From assembly GCA_030447445.1 (NCBI GenBank), contig JAUJOW010000005.1, forward strand, positions 39,621-96,052: a DNA stretch of 56,432 bases. The letters are read 5' to 3'. Each line of letters opens with the position of its first letter. The first letter of the stretch is position 1. The position numbers and the translations under genes were made by a program. Source of the stretch: Acidimicrobiales bacterium (GTDB lineage: Bacteria > Actinomycetota > Acidimicrobiia > Acidimicrobiales > Iamiaceae). Under the pieces are notes generated by a model. The model saw nothing but the letters and a program-made list of their open reading frames with translations, did not search any database and was not told the DNA's origin. This document shows positions 43,592-51,922 of the stretch, piece after piece.

Positions 43592-44809
43592 ATGGCCGAG
43601 TTCTTCCTCGAACTGAACGAGGACCAGCTCCAGCTCCAGAAGTGGGTGCACGACTTCGCCGAGTCGGTCATCCGCCCCGCCGCCCACGAGTGGGACGAGC
43701 GGGAGGAGACGCCGTGGCCGATCATCGAGGAGGCGGCCAAGATCGGCCTCTACTCCTTCGACTTCTTCGCCGAGACCATGCTCGGCGACCCCACCGGCGT
43801 CAGCCTCCCAATGGTGAACGAGGAGCTGTTCTGGGGCGACGCCGGGATCGGCCTGTCGATCGTGGGCACCACCCTCGGCGTGGTCGGCATCGTCGGCAAC
43901 GGCACGCCCGAACAGGTCATGGAGTGGGTGCCCCAGTGCTTCGGCACGCCCGAGAAGCCGGCCCTCGGCGCCTTCGCGGTGAGCGAGCCCGACGCCGGGT
44001 CCGACGTCTCGTCCCTGCGCACCACCGCCGTCTACGACGAGGCCAAGGACGAGTGGGTGCTCAACGGCCAGAAGACCTGGATCACCAACGGCGGCATCGC
44101 CGACGTGCACGTGGTGGTGGCGTCGGTCGACCGGGAGCTGAAGGGGCGAGGCCAGGCCAGCTTCGTCGTGCCGCCGGGCACCCCCGGACTGTCCCAGGGG
44201 GCGAAGTTCAAGAAGCACGGGATCCGAGCCAGCCACACCGCCGAGGTGATCCTGGAAGACGTCCGGGTGCCGGGATCGTGCCTGCTCGGGGGCAAGGAGA
44301 AGCTCGACGAACGCCTGGCCCGGGCTCGGGAGGGGAAGCGGTCGAAGACCCAGGCGGCCATGGCCACCTTCGAGGCCTCCCGCCCCGTGGTCGGCGCCCA
44401 GGCCATCGGCATCGCCCGGGCCGCCTACGAGTACGCCCTCCAGTACGCCGGGGAGCGGCGCCAGTTCGGCCGGGCCATCATCGAGAACCAGTCGATCGCC
44501 TTCACCCTGGCCCGCATGCGCATGGAGATCGACGCCGCCCGTCTGCTCGTGTACCGGGCGGCGTGGATGGCCAAGCACGGCAAGGAGTTCACCGCCGGCG
44601 AGGGCTCGATGTCGAAGCTCAAGGCCGGTGAGGTGGCGGTCTGGGTGACCGAGCGGGCCATCCAGATACTCGGCGGCTACGGCTACGTCCGCGAGTACCC
44701 GGTGGAGCGCTGGCACCGCGATGCCAAGATCTACGACATCTTCGAAGGCACCGCCGAGATCCAGCAGCTCGTCATCGCTCGGGCCATCTCCGGGTTGCGG
44801 ATCGAGTAG
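43592..44809 (+). CDS. acyl-CoA dehydrogenase
   Basis: A 405-residue FAD enzyme. Substrate/FAD motifs are LGAFAVSEPDAGSDVSSLRT and GQKTWITNGGIADV; RRQFGRAIIENQSIAF follows, and the C-terminal IYDIFEGTAEIQQLVIARAI contains the region of the catalytic base. It catalyses alpha,beta-dehydrogenation of acyl-CoA with electron transfer to ETF. It is monocistronic, preceded by GAGGTG and a palindrome that may bind a TetR-type repressor. Confidence 0.94.
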   Translation: MAEFFLELNEDQLQLQKWVHDFAESVIRPAAHEWDEREETPWPIIEEAAKIGLYSFDFFAETMLGDPTGVSLPMVNEELFWGDAGIGLSIVGTTLGVVGIVGNGTPEQVMEWVPQCFGTPEKPALGAFAVSEPDAGSDVSSLRTTAVYDEAKDEWVLNGQKTWITNGGIADVHVVVASVDRELKGRGQASFVVPPGTPGLSQGAKFKKHGIRASHTAEVILEDVRVPGSCLLGGKEKLDERLARAREGKRSKTQAAMATFEASRPVVGAQAIGIARAAYEYALQYAGERRQFGRAIIENQSIAFTLARMRMEIDAARLLVYRAAWMAKHGKEFTAGEGSMSKLKAGEVAVWVTERAIQILGGYGYVREYPVERWHRDAKIYDIFEGTAEIQQLVIARAISGLRIE

Positions 44810-44916
44810 CCGACCTCGGCTTCTGCACTGACACGGCTTGGATCCGCCTCCTTGGCAGCCCCCGCTGGAACGTCGAACCGACGCCGAGCTGATGGATGGC
44901 TGCTGCGAACCGGCCC

Positions 44917-44945
44917 AGCGGTACATCAAGCGGTACACTAGAACC
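44917..44945 (+). promoter_or_regulatory. autoregulatory promoter of the PIN toxin-antitoxin pair
   Basis: Direct repeats AGCGGTACAT (44917-44926) and AGCGGTACAC (44929-44938) are 12 bp apart. TACACT (44934-44939) serves as -10 box, 6 nt before ATG 44946, so the mRNA would be leaderless and the repeats would cover the promoter. Confidence 0.6.
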
Positions 44946-45671
44946 ATGCCACGGAAGACCTCGAAGGGATCGGCGAGAAGGCTCGCGGCCGCTTCTTCGA
45001 GATCGACGAAGTCTTCGCCGCGGTCGGCCGGAGGGCGACACGTCGGGAAGTCTGCCGGTGAACCCGCTGACGGAGAGGCCGAGGCGCGCCCTGCGGTGCC
45101 AGTGGTTCCTGACCCAGCTCCCTTGGTCGGGTCGTTCGCCATGCCGAGTTTCGATCGGCGCCTCCCGGAGCTGAACTTCCTGGCTGCCGCCATGCCGACA
45201 GATTGGCCGCAGTCGCCTCCGCTGGTCATCGGGCAGGCCGAACGAGATGCTTTGGCTCAGATTGGTCGTCTGGTGCACGAGGCAAGAGAGGATGACCGGC
45301 ACAAGGCAACGTCGCTGCGCTTGAACGAGAGCCTTCGCGCCGCCGCTGAGGTCGCTGTGGGGCAGGGTTGGGCGAAGTCGTTCACGTCGCTGGTCGAGGG
45401 CAGCCTCGCGGCGGCCCTCGGAGATTTCGTTTCGATCGTGGCTGAGCAGGCGGCCCTCGATGAGCATTACGCCGCGCACCCCGACGTCCGGCCAGATCTC
45501 TGGGAGATCGCCCATGCGGCCGCTCAACTCGACGGGAGCGAGTTGGCAGATCACCCGAACCTGATCGAGATGGCGGTTGATGCGCTGGGCGACGGCGCGA
45601 ACGTTGATGACGTGTTGACTTGGGCAGCGGGCGCCCTCGCCGGGCAGGCTCCGGTTCGGTCACGACGGTGA
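44946..45671 (+). CDS. antitoxin-like protein with ribbon-helix-helix-type segment
   Basis: A 241-residue protein. The N-terminal ~75 residues are basic, Ser/Pro-rich and disordered. A central segment KATSLRLNESLRAAAEVAVG followed by WAKSFTSLVEGSLAAAL has the ribbon-helix-helix pattern (a Leu-Arg-Leu strand then two helices). The C-terminus is acidic. It overlaps the PIN gene by GTGA, the usual antitoxin-toxin coupling. At 241 residues it is much longer than classical RHH antitoxins (about 80). ATG 44946 is supported by the leaderless promoter. Confidence 0.7.
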   Translation: MPRKTSKGSARRLAAASSRSTKSSPRSAGGRHVGKSAGEPADGEAEARPAVPVVPDPAPLVGSFAMPSFDRRLPELNFLAAAMPTDWPQSPPLVIGQAERDALAQIGRLVHEAREDDRHKATSLRLNESLRAAAEVAVGQGWAKSFTSLVEGSLAAALGDFVSIVAEQAALDEHYAAHPDVRPDLWEIAHAAAQLDGSELADHPNLIEMAVDALGDGANVDDVLTWAAGALAGQAPVRSRR

Positions 45672-46081
45672 AGGTGGTCATCCTCGACAATGAGGCGGTT
45701 GGGGCGTTGTCCGATCCCAGTCACCCAGGTCATCGACGGATGCTGGCGTTGATCGAAGCGAACCGGACTATCCGCCGACCGAAGGGCCCTGCACGGCGCA
45801 CGATCGTTCCGACCTCGGTGAGAGTCGAGGCTGGGTGGAATCGCACGGTGCCAGCGGCAGCCACCATCAACCGGTTGAAGATCGAGGACTGGCCGCTCGG
45901 AGCGAACGAGGCGAACGTCGCCGCGCGTCTCCGGGGCGAACACGGGGTGTCGGTCGCGGACGCTCACATGGGTGTCACGGTTGCGGCGCACAACGGTCAG
46001 GACATCGCGATCGTGACCAGTGATCTCGGCGACATGAGGAAGGTTGCCGAGGACACGCCGGTCACGATCGTTGCCATCTGA
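45668..46081 (+). CDS. PIN-domain ribonuclease toxin
   Basis: A 137-residue PIN-fold protein. Candidate acidic active-site residues are in VKVVILDNEAVGALSD, TSVRVEAGWNRT, SVADAHMGVTVAAHNG and DIAIVTSDLGDMRK. PIN toxins (VapC class) cleave tRNA or rRNA and are neutralised by an upstream antitoxin. GTG 45668 overlaps the antitoxin stop. Confidence 0.82.
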   Translation: MKVVILDNEAVGALSDPSHPGHRRMLALIEANRTIRRPKGPARRTIVPTSVRVEAGWNRTVPAAATINRLKIEDWPLGANEANVAARLRGEHGVSVADAHMGVTVAAHNGQDIAIVTSDLGDMRKVAEDTPVTIVAI

Positions 46082-46148
46082 GACTCAACCATGCATGGCG
46101 CGGCGCGACGATGCGAGCGCTGTTCGATCGGCCACTGTGATGGCGTCG

Positions 46149-46160
46149 TAGCGTGAGGTT
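46149..46160 (+). promoter_or_regulatory. TAGCGT -10 box, leaderless start
   Basis: TAGCGT at 46149-46154 is 6 nt before the GTG at 46161. Confidence 0.5.
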
Positions 46161-46601
46161 GTGGACGTCCATCGCCTGCTGGAGGAACACGGCATCCTCC
46201 TGGAAGCGGCCCACGGACCGATTCCCAGCGTCGCCGAGCTCGTCGCCGGAGAGCCCATCAGCGGCAGTTGGTGGGGCCACCCGGCCGGAGACGAGATCTT
46301 CCAGGCGACACGAGCGCTTCGCGACTGCTCCGACGTCCTCGTGAGTCGGCTTGTCAACGGCAAGGTCACCTTCGTTCACCGCCGACTCTGGGCTGCGGTG
46401 GTGAGGATGGCCGACCGGCTGGGCCACGGTGGCCTCGTTCAACTGCACGAAGCGCACTCCACTGGCGGGCGGCATGTCGTGCACGAGGTCCCCTTTCCCG
46501 ATTGGGTACCAGACGACGTCATGGACGCCGCCCGCGCACTGACCGAGGAAGGTGCCATCGCGCAACTCCCAGCGTCGCTGGCGACCGACCCTTCGACGTG
46601 A
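46161..46601 (+). CDS. hypothetical protein
   Basis: A 146-residue soluble protein with blocks ISGSWWGHPAGDEIFQATRA, LRDCSDVLVSRLVNGKVTFV and HRRLWAAVVRMADRLGHGGL. It is likely mixed alpha/beta with no signal or membrane segment. I do not recognise the family. It lies 79 bp after the PIN gene with its own leaderless promoter, so it is not clearly part of the toxin operon. Confidence 0.7.
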   Translation: MDVHRLLEEHGILLEAAHGPIPSVAELVAGEPISGSWWGHPAGDEIFQATRALRDCSDVLVSRLVNGKVTFVHRRLWAAVVRMADRLGHGGLVQLHEAHSTGGRHVVHEVPFPDWVPDDVMDAARALTEEGAIAQLPASLATDPST

Positions 46602-46672
46602 GGCGGCACGAGCATGGCCGCTGCTGAGTTCAACGGTTCTTGTCGCGGCGGGCCGTGTAGCAGGCTGCAGCC

Positions 46673-47479
46673 GTGCCGCCTCGCAACCTCGACCGGCTCA
46701 CGCGCGTGTACGGCCCGGCGACCTGGGACGTCTACGAGCGCCTCGACGAGAGCCTGAACCCGCAGGGGCCCGACTGGCTACACGAGCTCGCAGGGCGGTA
46801 CCTCCAGCCCGGCGACGTCGTGCTCGACGCGGGATGCCGCGACGCTGAGCACCTCATCCGGCTGGTCCGGGCGAATCAGATCACAGGAGTCGGCGTCGAC
46901 CCGGTCGGGATCCACATCGAGCGGGCGCGCTCCGCAGTCGATGCCGCCGGTCTCGCCGACCGGATCACAGTGGACCAGCGCGTGATGCACGAACTGCCCT
47001 ATGACGAAGGTCACTTCGACTTCGTCTGGTGCCGAGACGTGCTCGAGCAGGTCGACGACCTCGACGGGGCTCTCGGTGAGGTCGCCCGTGTGATGAAGCC
47101 GATGGCTCGTCTCCTCGTCTATACGACCTTCGCCACACACCTCCTCGACGGACGCGACGCCGAGATGATGCGGCGCCACATCGGCAACGTGGAGGGGAAC
47201 CTCGAGGTCGGCCATGTCGAGGCGGCGTTCCGGCGTGCGGACCTCAGGATCGAGCGCAAGGACGCGATCGGCACCGAGTGGCGGGAGTACGCCGAGGAGC
47301 GCACGCAGCCTGGGTCACGGGCGCTGCTGCGCCTCTCGCGGCTGCGTCGCCAGCGCGACGACATCATCGCCGGGCACGGCCAGGACATCTACGACCACAT
47401 CGAGGCCAATCTCCACTGGGAGATCTTCCAGTTCCTCGGCAAGCTCCTGCCCGTCGTCTACGTCCTCACACGCCCGTAG
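46673..47479 (+). CDS. class I SAM-dependent methyltransferase
   Basis: A 268-residue protein. Motif I is DVVLDAGCRDAEHLIRLV (G-C-R-D instead of the usual GxGxG, so slightly degenerate), then ITGVGVDPVGIHIERAR, HFDFVWCRDVLEQVDDLDGA and a C-terminal helical cap. The substrate is unknown. GTG 46673. It is convergent with the hydroxyacid oxidase across a hairpin. Confidence 0.85.
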   Translation: MPPRNLDRLTRVYGPATWDVYERLDESLNPQGPDWLHELAGRYLQPGDVVLDAGCRDAEHLIRLVRANQITGVGVDPVGIHIERARSAVDAAGLADRITVDQRVMHELPYDEGHFDFVWCRDVLEQVDDLDGALGEVARVMKPMARLLVYTTFATHLLDGRDAEMMRRHIGNVEGNLEVGHVEAAFRRADLRIERKDAIGTEWREYAEERTQPGSRALLRLSRLRRQRDDIIAGHGQDIYDHIEANLHWEIFQFLGKLLPVVYVLTRP

Positions 47480-47500
47480 GCGGCGAACCATCCTGGCGAT

Positions 47501-47518
47501 GTTCGGTCAGAACCGAAC
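47501..47518. terminator. bidirectional hairpin between convergent genes
   Basis: GTTCGGT-CAGA-ACCGAAC, 7-bp perfect arms, overlaps the stop of the minus-strand oxidase gene (47507) and lies 22 bp past the methyltransferase stop. Confidence 0.6.
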
Positions 47519-48670
47519 AAGCGCGTCAGCGGTCAGGGCGGCCGGATCGGGATGACCCGAGAGCGTGAGCGCGAGATCGAGCTCGGCGAGCAGGCATCGC
47601 AGCACGTGCTCGACGCCCTGCTGACCCGCCAGGGCGAGTCCGTAGAGGAACGGCCGGCCGACCAAGACCGCGTCTGCTCCGAGGGCGAGCGCCTTGATGA
47701 CGTCGGTCCCGGTGCGGACGCCGGAGTCGAACAGGATCGTCGTCTGGTGGCCGACCGCGTCGGCGATCGCCGGCAAGGCATCGAGGGAGGCGATCGACCC
47801 GTCGACCTGGCGGCCCCCGTGGTTCGACACGACGAGCCCGTCCATGCCGTGTTCAACGGCGAGAAGGGCGTCTTCGACGGCGACGATCCCCTTGAGCACG
47901 ATCGGCCCGTCCCAGTGCTCGCGCAGGAATGGAAGATCCGGCCAGCTCAGGGCCGGGTTCGGGAACATGCTCGCCCAGTGGAACGTCGCCGCGGCCGGGT
48001 CCTCCTCGACGGGCTTGGCCAACCCGGCGAGAAAGGCGGGATCGGTCAGGTAGTTCGCCACGCCCATGTTCTCGAGGAACGGCAAGAAGCCGCGGTCGAG
48101 GTCGGCCGGTCGCCAGCCCAGCATCGTGGTGTCGACGGTGACGACCAGCGTGGTGAAGCCGCTGGACTTGGCCCGCTCGAGGAAGCTCTGGCAGACGTCG
48201 AGGTCGGTCGGGTAGTAGAGCTGATACCACCGCGGTCCCTCACCACTGGCCTCCGCCACCTCCTCGAAGCTGTGAGCGGCGGCGGTCGAGTGGATGTAGG
48301 GGATGGCGAGGGCAGCGGCGGCCCTGGCCGTGGCGAGCTCGCCGTCGGCGTGGGCCAGGGTCTGCACGCCGATCGGGGCGATCATGACCGGGGCGGGCAT
48401 GGAAGTACCGAGCACCGTGCACGAGAGATCCCGCTCGACGGCGCCCCGCATCATGCGCGGAACGATCCGCCAGCGCTGGAAGGCCTCACGATTGGCCCGG
48501 GCCGTGGCGCCGTCACCGGCACTGGGGACGATGTAGCCCATCGCTTCGGCGGGCAGCACCTCACGAGCCTTCTCCTCGAGCCGGACCAGGTTCGTGGTGA
48601 GCGCGGGGGTCTTGCCGGTGAACATGCCCTCGACATACACGCCGGTCTGGAAGTCACCGAAGTTGGGCAT
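47507..48670 (-). CDS. FMN-dependent alpha-hydroxyacid oxidase (lactate 2-monooxygenase-like)
   Basis: A 387-residue TIM-barrel flavoenzyme. MGYIVPSAGDGATARANREA and FQRWRIVPRMM resemble lactate 2-monooxygenase; TSMPAPVMIAPIGVQTLAHA binds FMN; GLVVSNHGGRQVDGSIASLD has the catalytic His; ILFDSGVRTGTDVIKALALG and ADAVLVGRPFLYG complete the site. It oxidises a 2-hydroxyacid, with flavin reoxidised by O2 or an acceptor. ATG 48670 is supported by TAGCTT (48678-48683, minus) 7 nt upstream. Confidence 0.92.
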   Translation of the reverse strand: MPNFGDFQTGVYVEGMFTGKTPALTTNLVRLEEKAREVLPAEAMGYIVPSAGDGATARANREAFQRWRIVPRMMRGAVERDLSCTVLGTSMPAPVMIAPIGVQTLAHADGELATARAAAALAIPYIHSTAAAHSFEEVAEASGEGPRWYQLYYPTDLDVCQSFLERAKSSGFTTLVVTVDTTMLGWRPADLDRGFLPFLENMGVANYLTDPAFLAGLAKPVEEDPAAATFHWASMFPNPALSWPDLPFLREHWDGPIVLKGIVAVEDALLAVEHGMDGLVVSNHGGRQVDGSIASLDALPAIADAVGHQTTILFDSGVRTGTDVIKALALGADAVLVGRPFLYGLALAGQQGVEHVLRCLLAELDLALTLSGHPDPAALTADALVRF

Positions 48671-48677
48671 CGGCAGG

Positions 48678-48683
48678 AAGCTA
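48678..48683 (-). promoter_or_regulatory. TAGCTT -10 box, leaderless oxidase start
   Basis: TAGCTT on the minus strand lies 7 nt before ATG 48670 and resolves the start within an open frame that continues another 225 codons. Confidence 0.5.
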
Positions 48684-48787
48684 CCCGGCCCCAGGTCACT
48701 GACCCGAGGCGTGGGTTGCGGTTCCCGACCGAGGGCCGGACGTGCAACACATAGCCGCCCTATCGGCTCGTCGACGATCATGGGGAG

Positions 48788-50287
48788 GTGGTTCGTGTCG
48801 AGTACGCATGCCTGGACGGTTCGCCTTTCCCGGTGACCTTCGCCGATCCCAGCGATCTCGGGCTGCGCTGGGTGGTCGATCGCGAGCACGTGCCGGTGGC
48901 CATGACCCCGTTGGCCGACGCGGTGCGCCGCGTGGGCGGAGCGGGCACCGACCTGGCGTATGCCGAGAGCGGACTGCGGGTGCCGTCGACGTTGTCGCGG
49001 GAACCTCCAGTGGCGAACGGCTTCGACTACTACGTCGACGACTGGCTCCCGGAGGCCGAGCGCGACGAGTTCGAGCGGGGGCTGGGACGGCTCGCCGACC
49101 GGCACGGAGGCACGCTCGGCGTCTGGCTGAGCCACAGCCTTCCCCGCGTACGGGAGGCCTGCTCGTGGCTCGAAGCAGCACCGCTGGACACGACCTTTCG
49201 AGCCTTGGCGGAGCGGCGGGCCTACGCCTGGAGCCACACCGGGGTCGCCGGCATCGTCGCGCGCCGAGACCTGCTGGCCGTGGCCGCGTCGTGCGAACCG
49301 GTCTTCGGTGACCGGGCCACGCTCATCGCCTACGGGCTGGCCCAAGGCTCGGTGAACGAGACGATCTCCGCGGATGTGGCTCTGTGGCAGATCGCCGGCA
49401 TGGAGCCCGACTCGCCGGCTGCCAACGCCGCCCTGCAGCGATTCCTCGCCGCCTTCGGATCACAGGCCACCGGCTGGTCGATCGACCATCCGACACTGCT
49501 CGAGCGGCCTGACCTGGTCGACGCCCAGCTGCGAATGCTGCGTCGGCACGCCAACCGAGACGTCGATGCGGTGCCGACGGAGGCGGCTGACCGTCGGCGC
49601 GAGCTGGCCGACCACACCCGCTCCCGACTGAACAGCAATGAGGAGCGGGCCCAGTTCGAGCGCCGCCTCGCCCGCCTCGAATCGTTCGTGCCCATCCGGG
49701 AAGCTCGGGCCCATTGGCAACTCGTTGCGTCGGGGGCACTCCGGCGGGCGGTACGGGCGAGGGGTCGTGCCCTCGCCGAACAAGGGGTGATCGAGGCCAT
49801 CGACGACGTCTTCTTCCTGACCGCCCAGGAGTACGACGAGCCGACGGGAGAGCTCCGCAAGTCTGTCGACGACCGCCGCGCCGACCACGAGCGATGGACG
49901 GCCGTGCACCCACCGGTCGTCATCGGTGACACCACAGGGGACGCCGTTGGGGCAGCCGACGGCGTTGTACACGGAGCCCCGGGAGCACCAGGTGTCGTAC
50001 GGGGACCGGCGCGGGTGATCTTCGACCTCGTGGACGCTGACCGACTTGAACCAGGCGACATCCTCGTGACCACCATGACATCACCCCCTTGGACACCGCT
50101 GTTCGGCATCGCCGCCGCTGTCGTCACCGACGCCGGTGACACCCTCAGCCACGTCGCCATCGCGGCACGCGAGTACGGGATCCCCTGCGTCGTCGGCACC
50201 AACCACGCCACCACGCTGATCCGAGACGGAGCCTCGGTCGCGGTGGATGGAGGCGCCGGAACGGTTCACTTGGAGCGACCGCGGTAG
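48788..50287 (+). CDS. PEP-utilising-enzyme mobile-domain protein lacking ATP-grasp
   Basis: A 499-residue protein. The C-terminal ~100 residues are a PEP-utilising mobile (phosphohistidine) domain: DILVTTMTSPPWTPLFGIAA then AAVVTDAGDTLSHVAIAARE with the swivelling His, and YGIPCVVGTNHATTLI. The long N-terminal helical part resembles the middle region of rifampin phosphotransferase and related proteins. The N-terminal ATP-grasp PPDK domain, which makes the phospho-His with ATP, is absent, and no separate ATP-grasp gene is adjacent. It may be a degenerate antibiotic-inactivating enzyme or work with a partner. GTG 48788 is preceded by GGGGAGG. Confidence 0.8.
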   Translation: MVRVEYACLDGSPFPVTFADPSDLGLRWVVDREHVPVAMTPLADAVRRVGGAGTDLAYAESGLRVPSTLSREPPVANGFDYYVDDWLPEAERDEFERGLGRLADRHGGTLGVWLSHSLPRVREACSWLEAAPLDTTFRALAERRAYAWSHTGVAGIVARRDLLAVAASCEPVFGDRATLIAYGLAQGSVNETISADVALWQIAGMEPDSPAANAALQRFLAAFGSQATGWSIDHPTLLERPDLVDAQLRMLRRHANRDVDAVPTEAADRRRELADHTRSRLNSNEERAQFERRLARLESFVPIREARAHWQLVASGALRRAVRARGRALAEQGVIEAIDDVFFLTAQEYDEPTGELRKSVDDRRADHERWTAVHPPVVIGDTTGDAVGAADGVVHGAPGAPGVVRGPARVIFDLVDADRLEPGDILVTTMTSPPWTPLFGIAAAVVTDAGDTLSHVAIAAREYGIPCVVGTNHATTLIRDGASVAVDGGAGTVHLERPR

Positions 50288-50296
50288 CCGTGCGAT

Positions 50297-51013
50297 GTGA
50301 GACGGTGGCGGGTGCGCAACCATGGTGAGCCCCCGGTCAGCGGCGGTCGGCACGCGGGCGCGCTCGGGGCACGGCCTCGCCCGCCGATCGGCGCCCGGTT
50401 CGAGGAGGGGGAGGTGCGGCTCGGCTTGGCGAGCGGGAGGGACGGACGCCTCTACGTCCCGGCCGGGGTCGAGGCCGACACCTTGGTACCGCTGGTCGTG
50501 ACGTTCCACGGGGCCGGTGGAGGCGGGCAGCAGGCCCTCGATCTCGTCCGTCCGATGGCCGATCAGCACCGCTTCGTCGTGCTGGCGCCGGACTCACGGG
50601 CGGCGACGTGGGACGTGATCGCCGGTGGCTTCGGGCCCGACATCGCCTACATCGACCGGTCGTTCAGCCACGTATTCGACCGTCTCTCCGTCGATCCCAG
50701 CCGCGTCGTCGCCGCCGGCTTCTCTGACGGCGCCTCGTACGCGCTCTCGCTGGGGCTCGGCAACGGTGACCTGTTCACCGACGTCGTCGCCTTCTCACCC
50801 GGCTTCTGTGCACCGCCGGCCATCGAGGGCAGGCCGGCGATCTTCGTCAGCCACGGCCGCGATGACCGGGTGCTTCCCATCGACCGGACGAGCCGCCGCT
50901 TGGTGCCACCGCTGCGGCGAGCCGGCTACGACGTTCGCTACGTCGAGTTCGCCGGCGGTCACACCCTGCCCGCTGCCGTTCTCGCCCAAGGGTTCGCCGA
51001 CATCGCCGCCTGA
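50297..51013 (+). CDS. alpha/beta-hydrolase (phospholipase/carboxylesterase-like)
   Basis: A 238-residue protein. The oxyanion region is VPLVVTFHGAGGGGQQALDL, the nucleophile elbow VVAAGFSDGASYALSLGLG (Ser), then IFVSHGRDDRVLPIDRTS (Asp) and YVEFAGGHTLPAAVL (His), a complete triad. It starts 9 bp after the PEP-mobile protein, so they are probably co-transcribed. GTG 50297 is used; the first ~35 residues look disordered, and a later start is possible. Confidence 0.88.
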   Translation: MRRWRVRNHGEPPVSGGRHAGALGARPRPPIGARFEEGEVRLGLASGRDGRLYVPAGVEADTLVPLVVTFHGAGGGGQQALDLVRPMADQHRFVVLAPDSRAATWDVIAGGFGPDIAYIDRSFSHVFDRLSVDPSRVVAAGFSDGASYALSLGLGNGDLFTDVVAFSPGFCAPPAIEGRPAIFVSHGRDDRVLPIDRTSRRLVPPLRRAGYDVRYVEFAGGHTLPAAVLAQGFADIAA

Positions 51014-51074
51014 CAGAGGTGCAGCAGCTCCGTTCGCGGCGGCGGGTGGTGGCACGGTCCCGGCCACGGAAGCG

Positions 51075-51863
51075 TCATCGTGATTCCGGTTCCGCCATCT
51101 TCCGGTGGGCGACCGCCTTGAGCCTGTCGGGCAGGACCTTGTTGGCGACGCCCTGTGCCTTCGACTTCAACGAGCTGGCGACGACCTTGTCCTTGCCGGC
51201 CATGAGCGCGTCGAAGCCCTGCTTGGCCACCTGGGCGGGATCGTCCTTCGATGCTCGGCCGACCTTGGTGTCCTCCATGTCGGCGCGACGGAAGAAGTTG
51301 GTCTCGGTCGGCCCGGGCATGAGCGAGGTGATCGTGATGCCGGTGCCATCCAGCTCCTCCTGGAGCGCCTCGGCCCAGGACTGCAGGAAGGACTTCGAGG
51401 CGTTGTAGACGGCCTGAAACGTTCCGGGCATGGTCGACGCGATGGATGAGGTGATGAGCATCCGCCCCTCGTCGCGAGCGACCATGTCGCGGAGCAGGAG
51501 CTTCGCCAGGTGCACGGTGGCCTTGATGTTCACGTCGATGATCTCGAGCTCGTCGGCGAGGTCGATCTCGACGAAGGCGCCACCCTGACCGACCCCGGCG
51601 TTGAGGACGGCGGCGGCGACGGGCCGCCCGGTGGACACGATGGCGGCATGGAGCTCCTCGACGCCGTCGTGGCTGCGAAGGTCGGCCTGGACGGCCTGCA
51701 CGTCGACGCCGGTGTCCCGCAGCGTTGCCGCTGCCGAGCTCAACCCTGCGTCCTCGGCGTTGACCAGGAGGTCGAAGCCATGGTCAGCGAACTGCTTGGC
51801 CAGCTCGAGACCGATGCCGCTGGAGGCTCCGGTGATGACGGCGAAGGGCTTGGTATCGGTCAT
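51075..51863 (-). CDS. short-chain dehydrogenase/reductase
   Basis: A 262-residue classical SDR with FAVITGASSGIGLELAKQFA (Rossmann TGxxxGIG), AAVLNAGVGQGG (NAG motif), LITSSIASTMPGTFQAVYNA and SKSFLQSWAEAL (Ser-Tyr-Lys), and SLMPGPTETNFF. NAD(P)-dependent; substrate unknown. ATG 51863 is preceded by GGAG. Confidence 0.92.
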   Translation of the reverse strand: MTDTKPFAVITGASSGIGLELAKQFADHGFDLLVNAEDAGLSSAAATLRDTGVDVQAVQADLRSHDGVEELHAAIVSTGRPVAAAVLNAGVGQGGAFVEIDLADELEIIDVNIKATVHLAKLLLRDMVARDEGRMLITSSIASTMPGTFQAVYNASKSFLQSWAEALQEELDGTGITITSLMPGPTETNFFRRADMEDTKVGRASKDDPAQVAKQGFDALMAGKDKVVASSLKSKAQGVANKVLPDRLKAVAHRKMAEPESR

Positions 51864-51922
51864 GCTCGCTTCTCCTACCCCTGCCACTGCGGTGTGACGC
51901 ACAGATCCGAGGAGCTGGCCCG

